Positions 55,980-64,000 of a stretch of 64,000 nucleotides of DNA are shown here, piece by piece. How positions within the stretch are numbered: the first letter of the stretch is position 1; each line of letters begins with the position of its first letter. The notes beneath the pieces were generated by a model, which was not told the origin of the DNA, made no database searches, and saw only the letters and a list, made by a program, of their open reading frames with translations. The position numbers were made by a program, and so were the translations under genes. This DNA is from Dietzia sp. ANT_WB102 (GTDB lineage: Bacteria > Actinomycetota > Actinomycetes > Mycobacteriales > Mycobacteriaceae). Location: the NCBI RefSeq assembly GCF_008369165.1, contig NZ_VOBA01000001.1, positions 124,001 to 188,000 of the forward strand, written 5' to 3'.

Positions 55980-58070
55980 ATGACCTCCGAGACCGACGTC
56001 CAGAATGCCGCCGCAGGAGACAGTGCACCCGAACCCGGCCGGATCGTGCACCCGAACTACGGCCGGATCACCACGACCGGCGCGGGAAACGTGGCCGTCG
56101 CGGCCGAGCTTCAAAAGGTCCTCGACGGGCCGCGGGCGGATGTCCGCGAGCTCACTCGCAAATCCCTGACCTCGGACATGCTCAATCCCATCGGGCTGAC
56201 CCTGGAAGAGCATCGTGACCACGTCATGGCGCAGATGAAGCGACTCTCGGACTCGGGCATGCCCGAGCTCGGGTTCCGGAAGGAGGACGGTGGTACCGGG
56301 GACACGGGTGGCGCGCTGACGTCCTTCGAGATGCTCGGGCACGTGGACCTGTCGCTCATGGTCAAGGCCGGCGTCCAGTGGGGCCTGTTCGGCGGCGCGA
56401 TCGCCAACCTCGGCAACTCCGAGACCCGCAAGAAGTACATCCCCGACGTTATGTCGCTCGACCTGCTCGGCTGCTTCGCGATGACCGAGGTCGGCGGGGG
56501 CTCCGATGTGCAGAATCTGGAGACCACCGCCACGTTCGACCGTGAGACCGACGAGTTCGTCATCAACACCCCCACCCCCAGCGCGGAGAAGGCCTACATC
56601 GGCAACGCCGGACGTGACGGCCGGATGGCCGCAGTGTTCGCCCAGCTGATCACCACCGCCGACGACGGCGGAGAGCTCCGCCACGGTGTGCACTGCCTTC
56701 TGGTGCCGATCCGGGACGAGGCGGGCAACGACCTGCCGGGCGTCCGGACCACCGACCACGGCCACAAGGGCGGTCTCGACGGGGTGGACAACGGTCGCAT
56801 CTGGTTCGACGACGTGCGCGTCCCCCGCGAGGCGCTGCTCGACCGCTTCGGCACCGTCGACGCCAACGGCGAGTACTCCTCCCCGATCGAGTCTGTGGGC
56901 GCCCGCTTCTTCACGATGCTCGGCACGCTCATCCGCGGACGCGTATCGGTGGGCGCGGCGGCCGGTGCGGCGGGCCGCACCGCGCTGGCGATGGCTGTGC
57001 GGTACTCACTGGTCCGCCGCCAGTTCGACCACCCGGAGACCGGCCGGGGTATCCCGCTGTTGGAATACCGCGAGCACCAGCGGCGGCTCATGCCGCGGGT
57101 CGCCCGCGCGTACGCGTACGCGTGCGCCCAAAACGCGATCATCTCCCAGCTCGACGAGTTCGAGAGGAACCCGGAGGCCTACGACGAGGTCCGCCGCCGC
57201 GAGATGGAGACCCACGCCGCGGGCATCAAAGCCACGGTCACGGCGTTCGCCAACGACACCCTCACTGAGGCACGCCTGGCCTGCGGCGGCGCCGGCTACA
57301 TGGCGGAGAACCGCATCACCGAGATCCGCAAGGACTGCGACGTCTTCTCGACCTTCGAAGGCGACAACGTGGTGCTCACCCAGCTCGTCGGTAAGGAGCT
57401 CATGAGCGCCTACGCCGCAGAGTTCGGCAATATGGACCAGCGTGAGACCGTGGCGTTCGCGCTCAGCACCGCCGTCGACGTGGTGCAGGAGAAGGCCCGG
57501 ACGTCCACGCTGTGGCAGAAGCTCGTCGACGCGGTGACCGACCGTGAGCACACGGACCTGCTCGACCGGGGCAATCAGCTCCAGTTGCTCGTTGATCGCG
57601 AGGAGCACCTGCTGGAGACCGTTGCCCGCCGCCTACGCAAGGCGGAGGGCCAGGACGGGTCTGCGGCGTTCAAGGTGTTCAATTCGGCTCAGGATCACCT
57701 CCTCCAGGCTGGCCGTGCGCACATGGACAGTTGGGTGTTCGCCCGCTTCGCCGAGGCCGTGGACGCGTGTGACGATCCCGAGGCGAAGGAGGTGCTGGGG
57801 ATGCTGTGCGACCTGTACGTGCTGGACATCGTCGACCACGACAAGGGCTGGTTCCTCGAGCACAACCGTCTCACCACCGAGCGCACGAAGGCCGCGACGG
57901 CCGACCGTAACCGGTTGTGCACGAAGCTGGCGGGACGGGCGCGCACCTTGGTGGACGCGTTCGCGATCCCGGAATTCGTCTTTGAGGTGCCCATGCTCAC
58001 CGATGGCGGCGTGGACACGATCACCGATGAGCCCGCCGACGAGTATGAGGTCGCGGGCCTGGCCGACTGA
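55980..58070 (+). CDS. Acyl-CoA oxidase/dehydrogenase family protein (ACOX-like)
   Basis: A 696-residue flavoprotein, far longer than a FadE. The central part has GCFAMTEVGGGSDVQNLETTA and FVINTPTPSAEKAYIGNA, the hallmark of peroxisomal-type acyl-CoA oxidases, and the C-terminal half adds a second helical domain with GDNVVLTQLVGKEL. The family catalytic Glu is probably the one in FSTFEGDN. It probably oxidises long acyl-CoA, with oxygen or an electron-transfer flavoprotein as acceptor. The ATG at 55980 has a -10 box six bases upstream. It is convergent with the YhgE-like gene. Confidence 0.88.
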   Translation: MTSETDVQNAAAGDSAPEPGRIVHPNYGRITTTGAGNVAVAAELQKVLDGPRADVRELTRKSLTSDMLNPIGLTLEEHRDHVMAQMKRLSDSGMPELGFRKEDGGTGDTGGALTSFEMLGHVDLSLMVKAGVQWGLFGGAIANLGNSETRKKYIPDVMSLDLLGCFAMTEVGGGSDVQNLETTATFDRETDEFVINTPTPSAEKAYIGNAGRDGRMAAVFAQLITTADDGGELRHGVHCLLVPIRDEAGNDLPGVRTTDHGHKGGLDGVDNGRIWFDDVRVPREALLDRFGTVDANGEYSSPIESVGARFFTMLGTLIRGRVSVGAAAGAAGRTALAMAVRYSLVRRQFDHPETGRGIPLLEYREHQRRLMPRVARAYAYACAQNAIISQLDEFERNPEAYDEVRRREMETHAAGIKATVTAFANDTLTEARLACGGAGYMAENRITEIRKDCDVFSTFEGDNVVLTQLVGKELMSAYAAEFGNMDQRETVAFALSTAVDVVQEKARTSTLWQKLVDAVTDREHTDLLDRGNQLQLLVDREEHLLETVARRLRKAEGQDGSAAFKVFNSAQDHLLQAGRAHMDSWVFARFAEAVDACDDPEAKEVLGMLCDLYVLDIVDHDKGWFLEHNRLTTERTKAATADRNRLCTKLAGRARTLVDAFAIPEFVFEVPMLTDGGVDTITDEPADEYEVAGLAD

Positions 58071-58090
58071 GCCGGCTGCCCACTCGACTC

Positions 58091-59488
58091 CTACGCGCGG
58101 GGCCGGGGCCGTCCGGCGATGCGGGCGGCCAGCAGCGAGAACACGGCGACCGCGACGAGGACGGCCGCACCGGTCCACGCGACGGCGGCGGGGCCGGCGA
58201 GCAGCACCGCGTCGAGGGCTGCGGTCGCCTGCCCGGTCGTTGTGGCGGAGGTGGCGGTGACGACCGCGGACGGTGCGCCGCCGGCGACCCACACCCACCA
58301 CGCCGCGCCGGCCGAGGCAGCGGCGAGGATCGCCGCCGCGATCCGCCCGGGCCAGGGGCCGAGCACCGCGACGAGCGCGCGCCACAGGGCGGCGGAGGCG
58401 ACGACGACGAGGGCGACGACACCGACGGCCGCAGTCGCCCCGGCCGCAGAGTGGACGTCGGCTGTGGCCAGCGCCCATGCGGATAGGCCCGCAGTCAGCA
58501 GGGCCAGTGCGAGGACCGACTCGGCGATCGATGAGCCGGGCCGGCGGACCAGCTGGACGAGCAGTGCTCCGAGCACGGCGGCCGCGGCGACGCCGAGGAT
58601 CCCGGCGGAGGTGCGGCGCTGGGAGTCGTCGGCGGCTTCGGCGGCCTCCACCCCGGCGTCGCCCTGCTCGACGGCCAGTGCCCGTCCGGTCTTTCCGATG
58701 GATTCCTGGGTGCGGCCGGCGGAGTCCGCGACGCTGGCCGCGCCGTCGCGCAGGGCGTCGGCTCCGGTGGCGAGCTCGCCCGCTCCGCCTGCGAGTGCGC
58801 GGGCGCCGCGGGTCGCCTCGTAGACACCGTCGCGCAGGTCGGCGCCCGGGGCGGAGAGCTGCCGGGCGAGTTCGGTGGCGCCGGAGTCGAGTTGGTCGAG
58901 GTTGCTCAACGTGTTCTGGTCGAGCCCCTGGGCGGCCAGCTGGTCGCGTAGTCCGGTCAGGGCGTTGCGTGCCTGGACGACCTCGGGGGCGTCCCCCCGG
59001 AGTCGGGACAGCGCGTCTTCGATGGCGGTGGAGACCTGCCCCTGGATCACGGCGACCCCGCGGACTGCCCCGACGACCTGGCTGACGCCGCCTGCGACCT
59101 CGTCGGCTCCGGATCCGGCCTGCCCCATGCCTGCCTGCAGCTGCTCCATGCCGGTGGCCAGTTCGGCGGAGCCGTCCCGCAGTTGCCCGGCGCCGTCGGC
59201 GAGTTCGCTGGTCCCGGAGCGCAGCTGCTCCGCCCCGGCGACAGTGAACGACGAGTTGGCCGAAGCCTCAGACAGGGCCGAGCGCAGGGGCCCGCCGGCC
59301 CCCGGTGCGGTTTCCGGCTGCTGCGGGGTCGGGCCGACCACCGCCCACAGGGCGGCGAGGACCAGTGGGGCCACGAGCACCACCAGGCCCAGCAGGCGCC
59401 GGGCGAGCCCCGTGCTGGGACTGTGTTCGGCGACCGGCAGGATGTCGGTGTCCGTCGAGGGCTCCGAGGGGGTGTCCGAGGAGTTCAT
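58091..59488 (-). CDS. YhgE/Pip-like membrane protein
   Basis: A 465-residue protein with one membrane helix near residue 30, an outer region of about 200 residues with heptad-like GxxxLxxG-type repeats (SELADGAGQLRDGSAELATG and LATGADALRDGA), and five or so helices at the C-terminus (from about residue 300). The repeat region is typical of YhgE/Pip-family (phage infection protein-like) proteins, which are ABC-2-like membrane proteins. No ATPase is next to it. The function is unknown. It may export or anchor a surface polymer. Confidence 0.72.
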   Translation of the reverse strand: MNSSDTPSEPSTDTDILPVAEHSPSTGLARRLLGLVVLVAPLVLAALWAVVGPTPQQPETAPGAGGPLRSALSEASANSSFTVAGAEQLRSGTSELADGAGQLRDGSAELATGMEQLQAGMGQAGSGADEVAGGVSQVVGAVRGVAVIQGQVSTAIEDALSRLRGDAPEVVQARNALTGLRDQLAAQGLDQNTLSNLDQLDSGATELARQLSAPGADLRDGVYEATRGARALAGGAGELATGADALRDGAASVADSAGRTQESIGKTGRALAVEQGDAGVEAAEAADDSQRRTSAGILGVAAAAVLGALLVQLVRRPGSSIAESVLALALLTAGLSAWALATADVHSAAGATAAVGVVALVVVASAALWRALVAVLGPWPGRIAAAILAAASAGAAWWVWVAGGAPSAVVTATSATTTGQATAALDAVLLAGPAAVAWTGAAVLVAVAVFSLLAARIAGRPRPRA

Positions 59489-59624
59489 GGACGGATCGTA
59501 ACCGGGCGAAACCGACGTTCCCGCAGGTCACTCGGCATGCCCCCGTATCGGCTGTCGGACCTGTTGATAAACTCCCCGCACACCCTCGCCCACCCTCACC
59601 ACCCGTCGCGCGCAGGAAGGAGCT

Positions 59625-62600
59625 ATGAGCCCCGTCCTCGCGATTGCTGTCACAGGCCTGGCGACGACACTCGCTTGGCCGCTCACGCGGTGGCTGGGCC
59701 GCGGCGCCGGGTGGCCTCTCGCGCTGCTGTATCTCGTCGGGGCGTTCGCGCTGTTGTCACCGCTGTCTCTGGCCCTGTCGGGGATGCCGACCGCGGTCGT
59801 GCGCATCCCTTGGGTGCCAGCCCGCGACTGGACCCTCGACCTGTTCGCGGACCCCACGGGCCTGCTGTTCGCGATGCTCGCGCTGGTGATCGGCGCGGTC
59901 GTGTTGATCTACTCGTCGTCGTATCTCTCCGACGACGGCAACCGCGGGCGCGGCGGCGGGGGCCGCCCGCAGCACTACGGTTTCTACCAGCTCATGACCC
60001 TGTTCACGGTCTCGATGCTGGGGCTCGTCCTCACCGATTCGATGGTGTTGCTCTACGTGTGCTGGGAGCTCACGTCCCTGGCGTCGTTCGCGCTGATCGC
60101 CAACTCGGGTCGCCCCGCATACGCGGCCGCTCTGCGCACCCTCACGGTGACGATCGTCGGCGGCTTGGTCCTGCTGGGCGCTCTCGTGGCCATCTGGCTG
60201 CGCACTGGTACCACGTCCATCTCTGCAGCCCTCAGCGACGACGTGTGGGCCGCGGACCCCGGATTCACCGCCGCGGTGGCGGTGGCCGTGGCGATCGCGG
60301 CTTTCACCAAGTCCGCGCAGTTCCCGTTCCACTTCTGGCTGCCCGACGCGATGGCCGCTTCGACCCCGGTGAGCGCCTACCTTCACGCCGCAGCAGTGGT
60401 CAAGGCTGGCATCTTCCTGTTGATGCGATTCTCACCCGCGTTCCACGATGTGCCGGTGTGGAACGCACTGCTCGTGTCCGTGGGTATGGGTACCGCGGTG
60501 ATGGCGGCCGTGTTCGCGCTGCAGAAGACCGACCTCAAGCAACTCCTGGCCTATTCCACCGTCAGCCAACTGGGGTGGATCATCACTGCGATCGGGGTCG
60601 GGACGCAGGGGGCGCTCGCCGCGGCAGCACTCCACACCGTCGCCCACGCCCTGTTCAAGTCCGGACTGTTCATGCTGGTCGGCGTCGTGGACCACGGGGC
60701 GGGGACGCGCGATATTCGGGAGCTCGACCCGCTGTGGCGGCGCATGCCGTGGGCGTTCGGCGCCACCGTGCTCGGCGCGGGCGCCATGGCCGCCGTGCCC
60801 CCCACCCTCGGTTACGTCTCCAAGGAGTCCATGCTCATCGCGTTCGGTGACGTGGCTGGTGGACACCCGGTGGCGGTCACCGCCCTGCTCACCGCCGCGG
60901 TGATCGGAGCGATCCTCACGTTTCTCTATTGTGCGCGCATCGTGCTGGGCGGCTTCCTCGGCGTCTACCGCGACCCGGCCCGCCCGGCTGCCGACGCGGG
61001 CGAGGTCCACGAGGGCCAGGCACGCCTCTGGTTGCCTGCCGCGCTACCCGCCGCGATCGGGTTGCCTCTGGCGCTGGTGGTCTGGGTGTTCGACGTGCCG
61101 ATGTCGGCGATCGCCGAGTCCGCTGCCGGGCCGTTCGGCTGGCCCCCGCACGAGCCGGGCGCCGCGGTCGCCTACGGAACCGCGCCCGCCGGGACGATCG
61201 ACGACCTGACCTACGAGGCCCACTTCGCGTTGTGGCACGGGCTGACCCTCGAGGCCGGGCTCACCGCCCTCATCCTGGTGGTCGGCGTGGTGTTGGTCTG
61301 GCGGCGCGCGACGATCGACCGCGTGCTCGCGCGCGAGCTGCTGCCGTTCACCGGCGCCTCCGCGCTCGAGGGACTGATGACGGCCACCACTCGCGCCGGC
61401 CGGGCCCTGGTCCGGCCGACCGCGTCGGACTCGCCCGCCCGCCATGCCGGCGCCCTGCTAGCGGCGCTGATCGTCTACACCGTCGGGGTCGGCGGGTGGG
61501 CCTTGGTGAGCGGCGCCTCGATCCCTCCTCGCGTCGCCGGGCTCGACAGCGCGATCGACGTGATGCTGCTCCTGGTGGTCGCGGTAGCCGTGGTCGGGCT
61601 GTGTATCGCGCGCTCGCGGCTGTCCGCGGCAGTGCTGCTGTCGGCGGTCGGTATCGCCGTGACTGTCCAGATCTTCGGCCTCGGCGCGCCCGATGTCGGC
61701 CTGACCCAACTGCTGGTCGAAGCGCTCACGATCATTATGTTCGTGCTGGTCCTGCGACGTCTGCCCCGCGACTTCATCGCCGCCTCACGCCGCAGGAACA
61801 CCGCCGCCCTCATCGTGGCCGCGCTCACCGGCGTCGTCGCCACCGTTGGTGTACTGGTCTTCACCGGGCGTCGGGAGCGTTCCCCGATCGGCATGTACCT
61901 GTTGGAGAACGGCCCCCGGATCACGGGCGGGAACAACGTGGTGAACACGATCCTGGTGGAGTTCCGCGCACTCGACACCCTCGGCGAGGTGGCCGTGCTG
62001 GGGGTAGCCGGCGTCGCGATCCTCGCCGTCCTCGGCTCGGTCCGGACCCCCGCCGACACCGTGGCGTCCGCCACTGATCAGGAATTGCTCCCCGGCACTG
62101 AACAGAGCACCGGATCAGCCGCGGAAGCGCTGGAGGACGCCGCCCGCAACACCGTTCCGCTGCAACTGCTGGCGCGTGGGGTGACCCCGGTCCTTGCCCT
62201 GATCTCGCTCATTCTGCTGTGGCGTGGTCACAATGAGCCCGGGGGCGGTTTCATCGCTGCTCTGGTGGCATCGTGCGCCTTCGCCCTGATCTATCTGGCC
62301 CGTGAGTCGGACCGTCCAGTCAGCCGGCCCTCGACGCCGGTCTCGCTCATCGGCGTGGGTCTGCTGCTCACGGGGCTCACCGGGATCGGTGGCTATGCGC
62401 TCGGGCAGTTCCTCGAGCCCGCCCACTGGCTCGTGGCGGGCCAGCACATTTCCAGCGCCCTCATCTTTGACCTCGGGGTGTTCGCCGCCGTTCTCGGGTT
62501 GGTCATGACCGCGTTCAACACTCTCGGTGCCGGCCGCGCCCCCACCGAGGTCGTGCCGGGCCCGGATGCGCCGAGTACCGGTCACCGCCGAGCGCGCGGC

Positions 62601-62645
62601 CCCGGCCGAGCCCGTCGCGGAGCTGACGCGGAGGTGGTCCGGTGA
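59625..62645 (+). CDS. mnhA: Na+/H+ antiporter subunit A with fused B domain
   Basis: A 1006-residue polytopic protein. The first ~500 residues are a proton-channel domain homologous to complex I NuoL (FYQLMTLFTVSMLGL, HFWLPDAMAASTPVSAYLHAAAVVKAG with the conserved Lys and His). The rest has the DUF4040-type and MnhB domains (NNVVNTILVEFRALDTLGE and GHNEPGGGFIAALVAS). The A/B fusion is common in actinobacteria. It is part of the multisubunit Na+/H+ or K+/H+ Mrp antiporter for pH and sodium tolerance. A GGAAGGAG site precedes the ATG. The next gene overlaps it by four bases. Confidence 0.93.
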   Translation: MSPVLAIAVTGLATTLAWPLTRWLGRGAGWPLALLYLVGAFALLSPLSLALSGMPTAVVRIPWVPARDWTLDLFADPTGLLFAMLALVIGAVVLIYSSSYLSDDGNRGRGGGGRPQHYGFYQLMTLFTVSMLGLVLTDSMVLLYVCWELTSLASFALIANSGRPAYAAALRTLTVTIVGGLVLLGALVAIWLRTGTTSISAALSDDVWAADPGFTAAVAVAVAIAAFTKSAQFPFHFWLPDAMAASTPVSAYLHAAAVVKAGIFLLMRFSPAFHDVPVWNALLVSVGMGTAVMAAVFALQKTDLKQLLAYSTVSQLGWIITAIGVGTQGALAAAALHTVAHALFKSGLFMLVGVVDHGAGTRDIRELDPLWRRMPWAFGATVLGAGAMAAVPPTLGYVSKESMLIAFGDVAGGHPVAVTALLTAAVIGAILTFLYCARIVLGGFLGVYRDPARPAADAGEVHEGQARLWLPAALPAAIGLPLALVVWVFDVPMSAIAESAAGPFGWPPHEPGAAVAYGTAPAGTIDDLTYEAHFALWHGLTLEAGLTALILVVGVVLVWRRATIDRVLARELLPFTGASALEGLMTATTRAGRALVRPTASDSPARHAGALLAALIVYTVGVGGWALVSGASIPPRVAGLDSAIDVMLLLVVAVAVVGLCIARSRLSAAVLLSAVGIAVTVQIFGLGAPDVGLTQLLVEALTIIMFVLVLRRLPRDFIAASRRRNTAALIVAALTGVVATVGVLVFTGRRERSPIGMYLLENGPRITGGNNVVNTILVEFRALDTLGEVAVLGVAGVAILAVLGSVRTPADTVASATDQELLPGTEQSTGSAAEALEDAARNTVPLQLLARGVTPVLALISLILLWRGHNEPGGGFIAALVASCAFALIYLARESDRPVSRPSTPVSLIGVGLLLTGLTGIGGYALGQFLEPAHWLVAGQHISSALIFDLGVFAAVLGLVMTAFNTLGAGRAPTEVVPGPDAPSTGHRRARGPGRARRGADAEVVR

Positions 62646-62974
62646 CCATCGCGATCATGATCGGAGTCATCACCGCCGGCGGCGTGTACCTGATGATGCA
62701 GCGGGGCATGGTCCGCGTGGTGTTCGGCCTGTCGCTGATCAGCCATGCGGTCAACCTCGCGCTGCTCAGCTCAGGTGTGGCCGCGTGGCGGGCCGAGCCG
62801 CTCGCCGACGTGAACGGGACCGACGTGTCGGCCGACCCACTGCCTCAGGCGTTCGTCCTCACTGCGATCGTCATCACGCTCGCGGTGACGGTGTTCATGC
62901 TCGCCCTCGCCGTGGTGAGCCGCGACGACGACACCCACGTCGTTCCGCCCACCGGTGAGGACCACGCGTCGTGA
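62642..62974 (+). CDS. mnhC: Na+/H+ antiporter subunit C
   Basis: A 110-residue protein with three membrane helices, homologous to complex I NuoK (MQRGMVRVVFGLSLISHAVNLALL and FVLTAIVITLAVTVFMLALAV). It overlaps mnhA and mnhD by four bases each. Confidence 0.92.
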   Translation: MTIAIMIGVITAGGVYLMMQRGMVRVVFGLSLISHAVNLALLSSGVAAWRAEPLADVNGTDVSADPLPQAFVLTAIVITLAVTVFMLALAVVSRDDDTHVVPPTGEDHAS

Positions 62975-64000
62975 CCGCCCTGCTCCTGCCCTTGCTTGCC
63001 GCCATCCCGGTGATGGCCGCCGCCGTGACCGCCGTCGCACCGTCTCGACTGTTCGGACGACTCGTGGCGCTGGCAGTCCCGACGGCCACCGCGGTCGCCG
63101 GTGTCGCACTGCTGGTGCTGCACCGCTCGGACCCGGTGATCGCCACCGCTGTGGGCGGGTTCATCCCGGGCGTGGCGATCCCCTTCGTCGCCGATTCCTT
63201 CACCGCACTCATGCTCGTCACCACCGGCGTGGTGGCGCTGATGTCCCTGGTGTTCTGTTCTCAGACCGGCGAGTTCGGTCGCAGTCGCTACTTCGCCCCG
63301 CTCGCGTTGCTGCTGCTCGCCGGCGCCAACGGCGCCCTGCTCACCGGTGATTTGTTCAACCTCTTCGTCTTTGTCGAGGTCATGCTGCTGCCCTCGTACG
63401 CGCTCATCGCCATGACGGGCACGTGGCGCCGGCTCGGGGTGGGCCGATTGTTCGTGGTGATCAACCTGCTCACCTCGACACTGCTGCTCGCGGGCGTGGG
63501 TTTTGTGTACGCCACCGCCGGAAGCGTCAACCTGGCTGTGCTCGCGGGGGCCGCGATGGCCGACGGTCGGGTCGGCGCCGCGCTGGGTGTGGTGTTGATG
63601 GCCCTGTGCATCAAGGCCGGCGCAGTCCCCGTCCACGGATGGCTGCCCCGCGCCTACCCCGGCACCTCCGCAGGCGTGATGGCGCTGTTCTCCGCGCTGC
63701 ACACGAAGGTGGCGCTCTACGCGATCATCCGGATCTGGGCGACCGCGTTCGACCTCGACCCCGCGTGGGGCCGCGTGATGCTTGTAGTGGCGCTGGTGAC
63801 CACACTGTGGGGCGCCGTCGCCTCGGCAGCCCCCGACGGCGCCCGCGAGATCCTCGCCTGGCAGATGGTCTCCGGGGTCGGCGTCATCCTGGCCGCGCTC
63901 GCCGTCGCGCAGGCTCCCGGCGGCGCGATCGTCTACATGATCCACCACATGGTCACCATCGGGGCGTTGGTGATGCTGTTCGGTGCCGCCGAGCACGTCT
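62971..64000 (+). CDS. mnhD: Na+/H+ antiporter subunit D, cut by the window edge
   Basis: The first ~343 residues of a NuoM/NuoN-like proton-channel subunit starting at GTG 62971, which overlaps the mnhC stop (GTGA). Visible landmarks are LTGDLFNLFVFVEVMLLPSYALIAMTG (with the conserved Glu), GAVPVHGWLPRAYPGTSAGVMALFSALHTKV (Lys and His of the channel) and the HHMVTIGALVM near the edge. The frame is open to the last base, so the gene and probably mnhE, F and G lie to the right. Confidence 0.92.
   Translation, partial: MTALLLPLLAAIPVMAAAVTAVAPSRLFGRLVALAVPTATAVAGVALLVLHRSDPVIATAVGGFIPGVAIPFVADSFTALMLVTTGVVALMSLVFCSQTGEFGRSRYFAPLALLLLAGANGALLTGDLFNLFVFVEVMLLPSYALIAMTGTWRRLGVGRLFVVINLLTSTLLLAGVGFVYATAGSVNLAVLAGAAMADGRVGAALGVVLMALCIKAGAVPVHGWLPRAYPGTSAGVMALFSALHTKVALYAIIRIWATAFDLDPAWGRVMLVVALVTTLWGAVASAAPDGAREILAWQMVSGVGVILAALAVAQAPGGAIVYMIHHMVTIGALVMLFGAAEHV

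Noticed and set aside
59183-60850. A 555-codon plus-strand open frame over the mnhA start
   Set aside because: It is frame-shifted relative to mnhA and Arg/Pro-rich, and mnhA has all antiporter motifs and a ribosome site.

Overview
This is 64 kb of very GC-rich chromosome from an actinobacterium of the order Mycobacteriales. A Dietzia-like genus is my guess, from recall of gene order and not from any search. From memory of the M. tuberculosis genome, most of the window follows the order Rv3631 to Rv3683: glycosyltransferase/DUF2304/galE/DUF6541, then holB-adenylate cyclase-topA, cspA-helicase, the tad locus with its two small-RNA positions, acs-holin-like-ephE-marP-nudix-tlpA-nth-crp, and mbl-ridA-bagAB-whiB4-ponA2-metallophosphoesterase. 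I see no prophage, transposon, CRISPR array or defence island, so this is core chromosome with a few lineage-specific insertions.

Layout. 1-8.7 kb: cell-envelope glycan genes (glycosyltransferase end, DUF2304, galE, two large polytopic membrane proteins) with a DUF1023 alpha/beta hydrolase. 8.7-15.5 kb: a small HMA-domain protein, a cytochrome b561/molybdopterin oxidoreductase fusion, a secreted HNH protein, a Gly/Asp/Phe-repeat membrane protein, and an echA-fadE-fadE beta-oxidation operon with an iterated 15-bp motif in its leader. 15.7-21.8 kb: tRNA-Thr, holB, a membrane adenylate cyclase and topA. 22-25.3 kb: korAB behind a promoter that carries a perfect TetR-type palindrome. 25.4-30.5 kb: NRDE protein, cspA, an MrfA-like helicase, a lipoprotein. 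30.5-35.3 kb: a seven-gene tad/ssd pilus operon. 35.4-37.7 kb: a clear 6C small RNA, a HAD phosphatase, a gene-free stretch at the position of the Ms1/MTS2823 RNA, and a degenerate Fic-like protein. 37.8-42.4 kb: PRC-barrel protein, acs behind a perfect Crp-type site, a holin-like protein and an EphE-like hydrolase. 42.8-47.6 kb: marP-nudix-tlpA-nth (four overlapping genes), a 36-residue membrane protein and crp. 47.8-55.8 kb: mbl-ridA-DUF4177, bagAB, whiB4, ponA2, a phosphoesterase and tRNA-Pro. 56-64 kb: an acyl-CoA oxidase-like enzyme, a YhgE-like membrane protein and the start of an mnh/mrp antiporter operon that runs off the right edge.

How they work together. The membrane adenylate cyclase, crp and at least one textbook Crp site (at acs) put a cAMP circuit in one window. 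The marP-tlpA-nth-bagAB-whiB4-ponA2 stretch gathers acid, redox, DNA-damage and wall-stress functions. A recurring feature is a TANNNT-type -10 box six or seven bases before the start codon, which predicts leaderless transcripts for about a dozen genes and settles many start sites. I did not find a dramatic new multi-gene system. The points most worth checking are the two RNA loci, the korAB operator, the repeats in the echA leader, and the non-canonical start and missing nucleophile of the EphE homologue.
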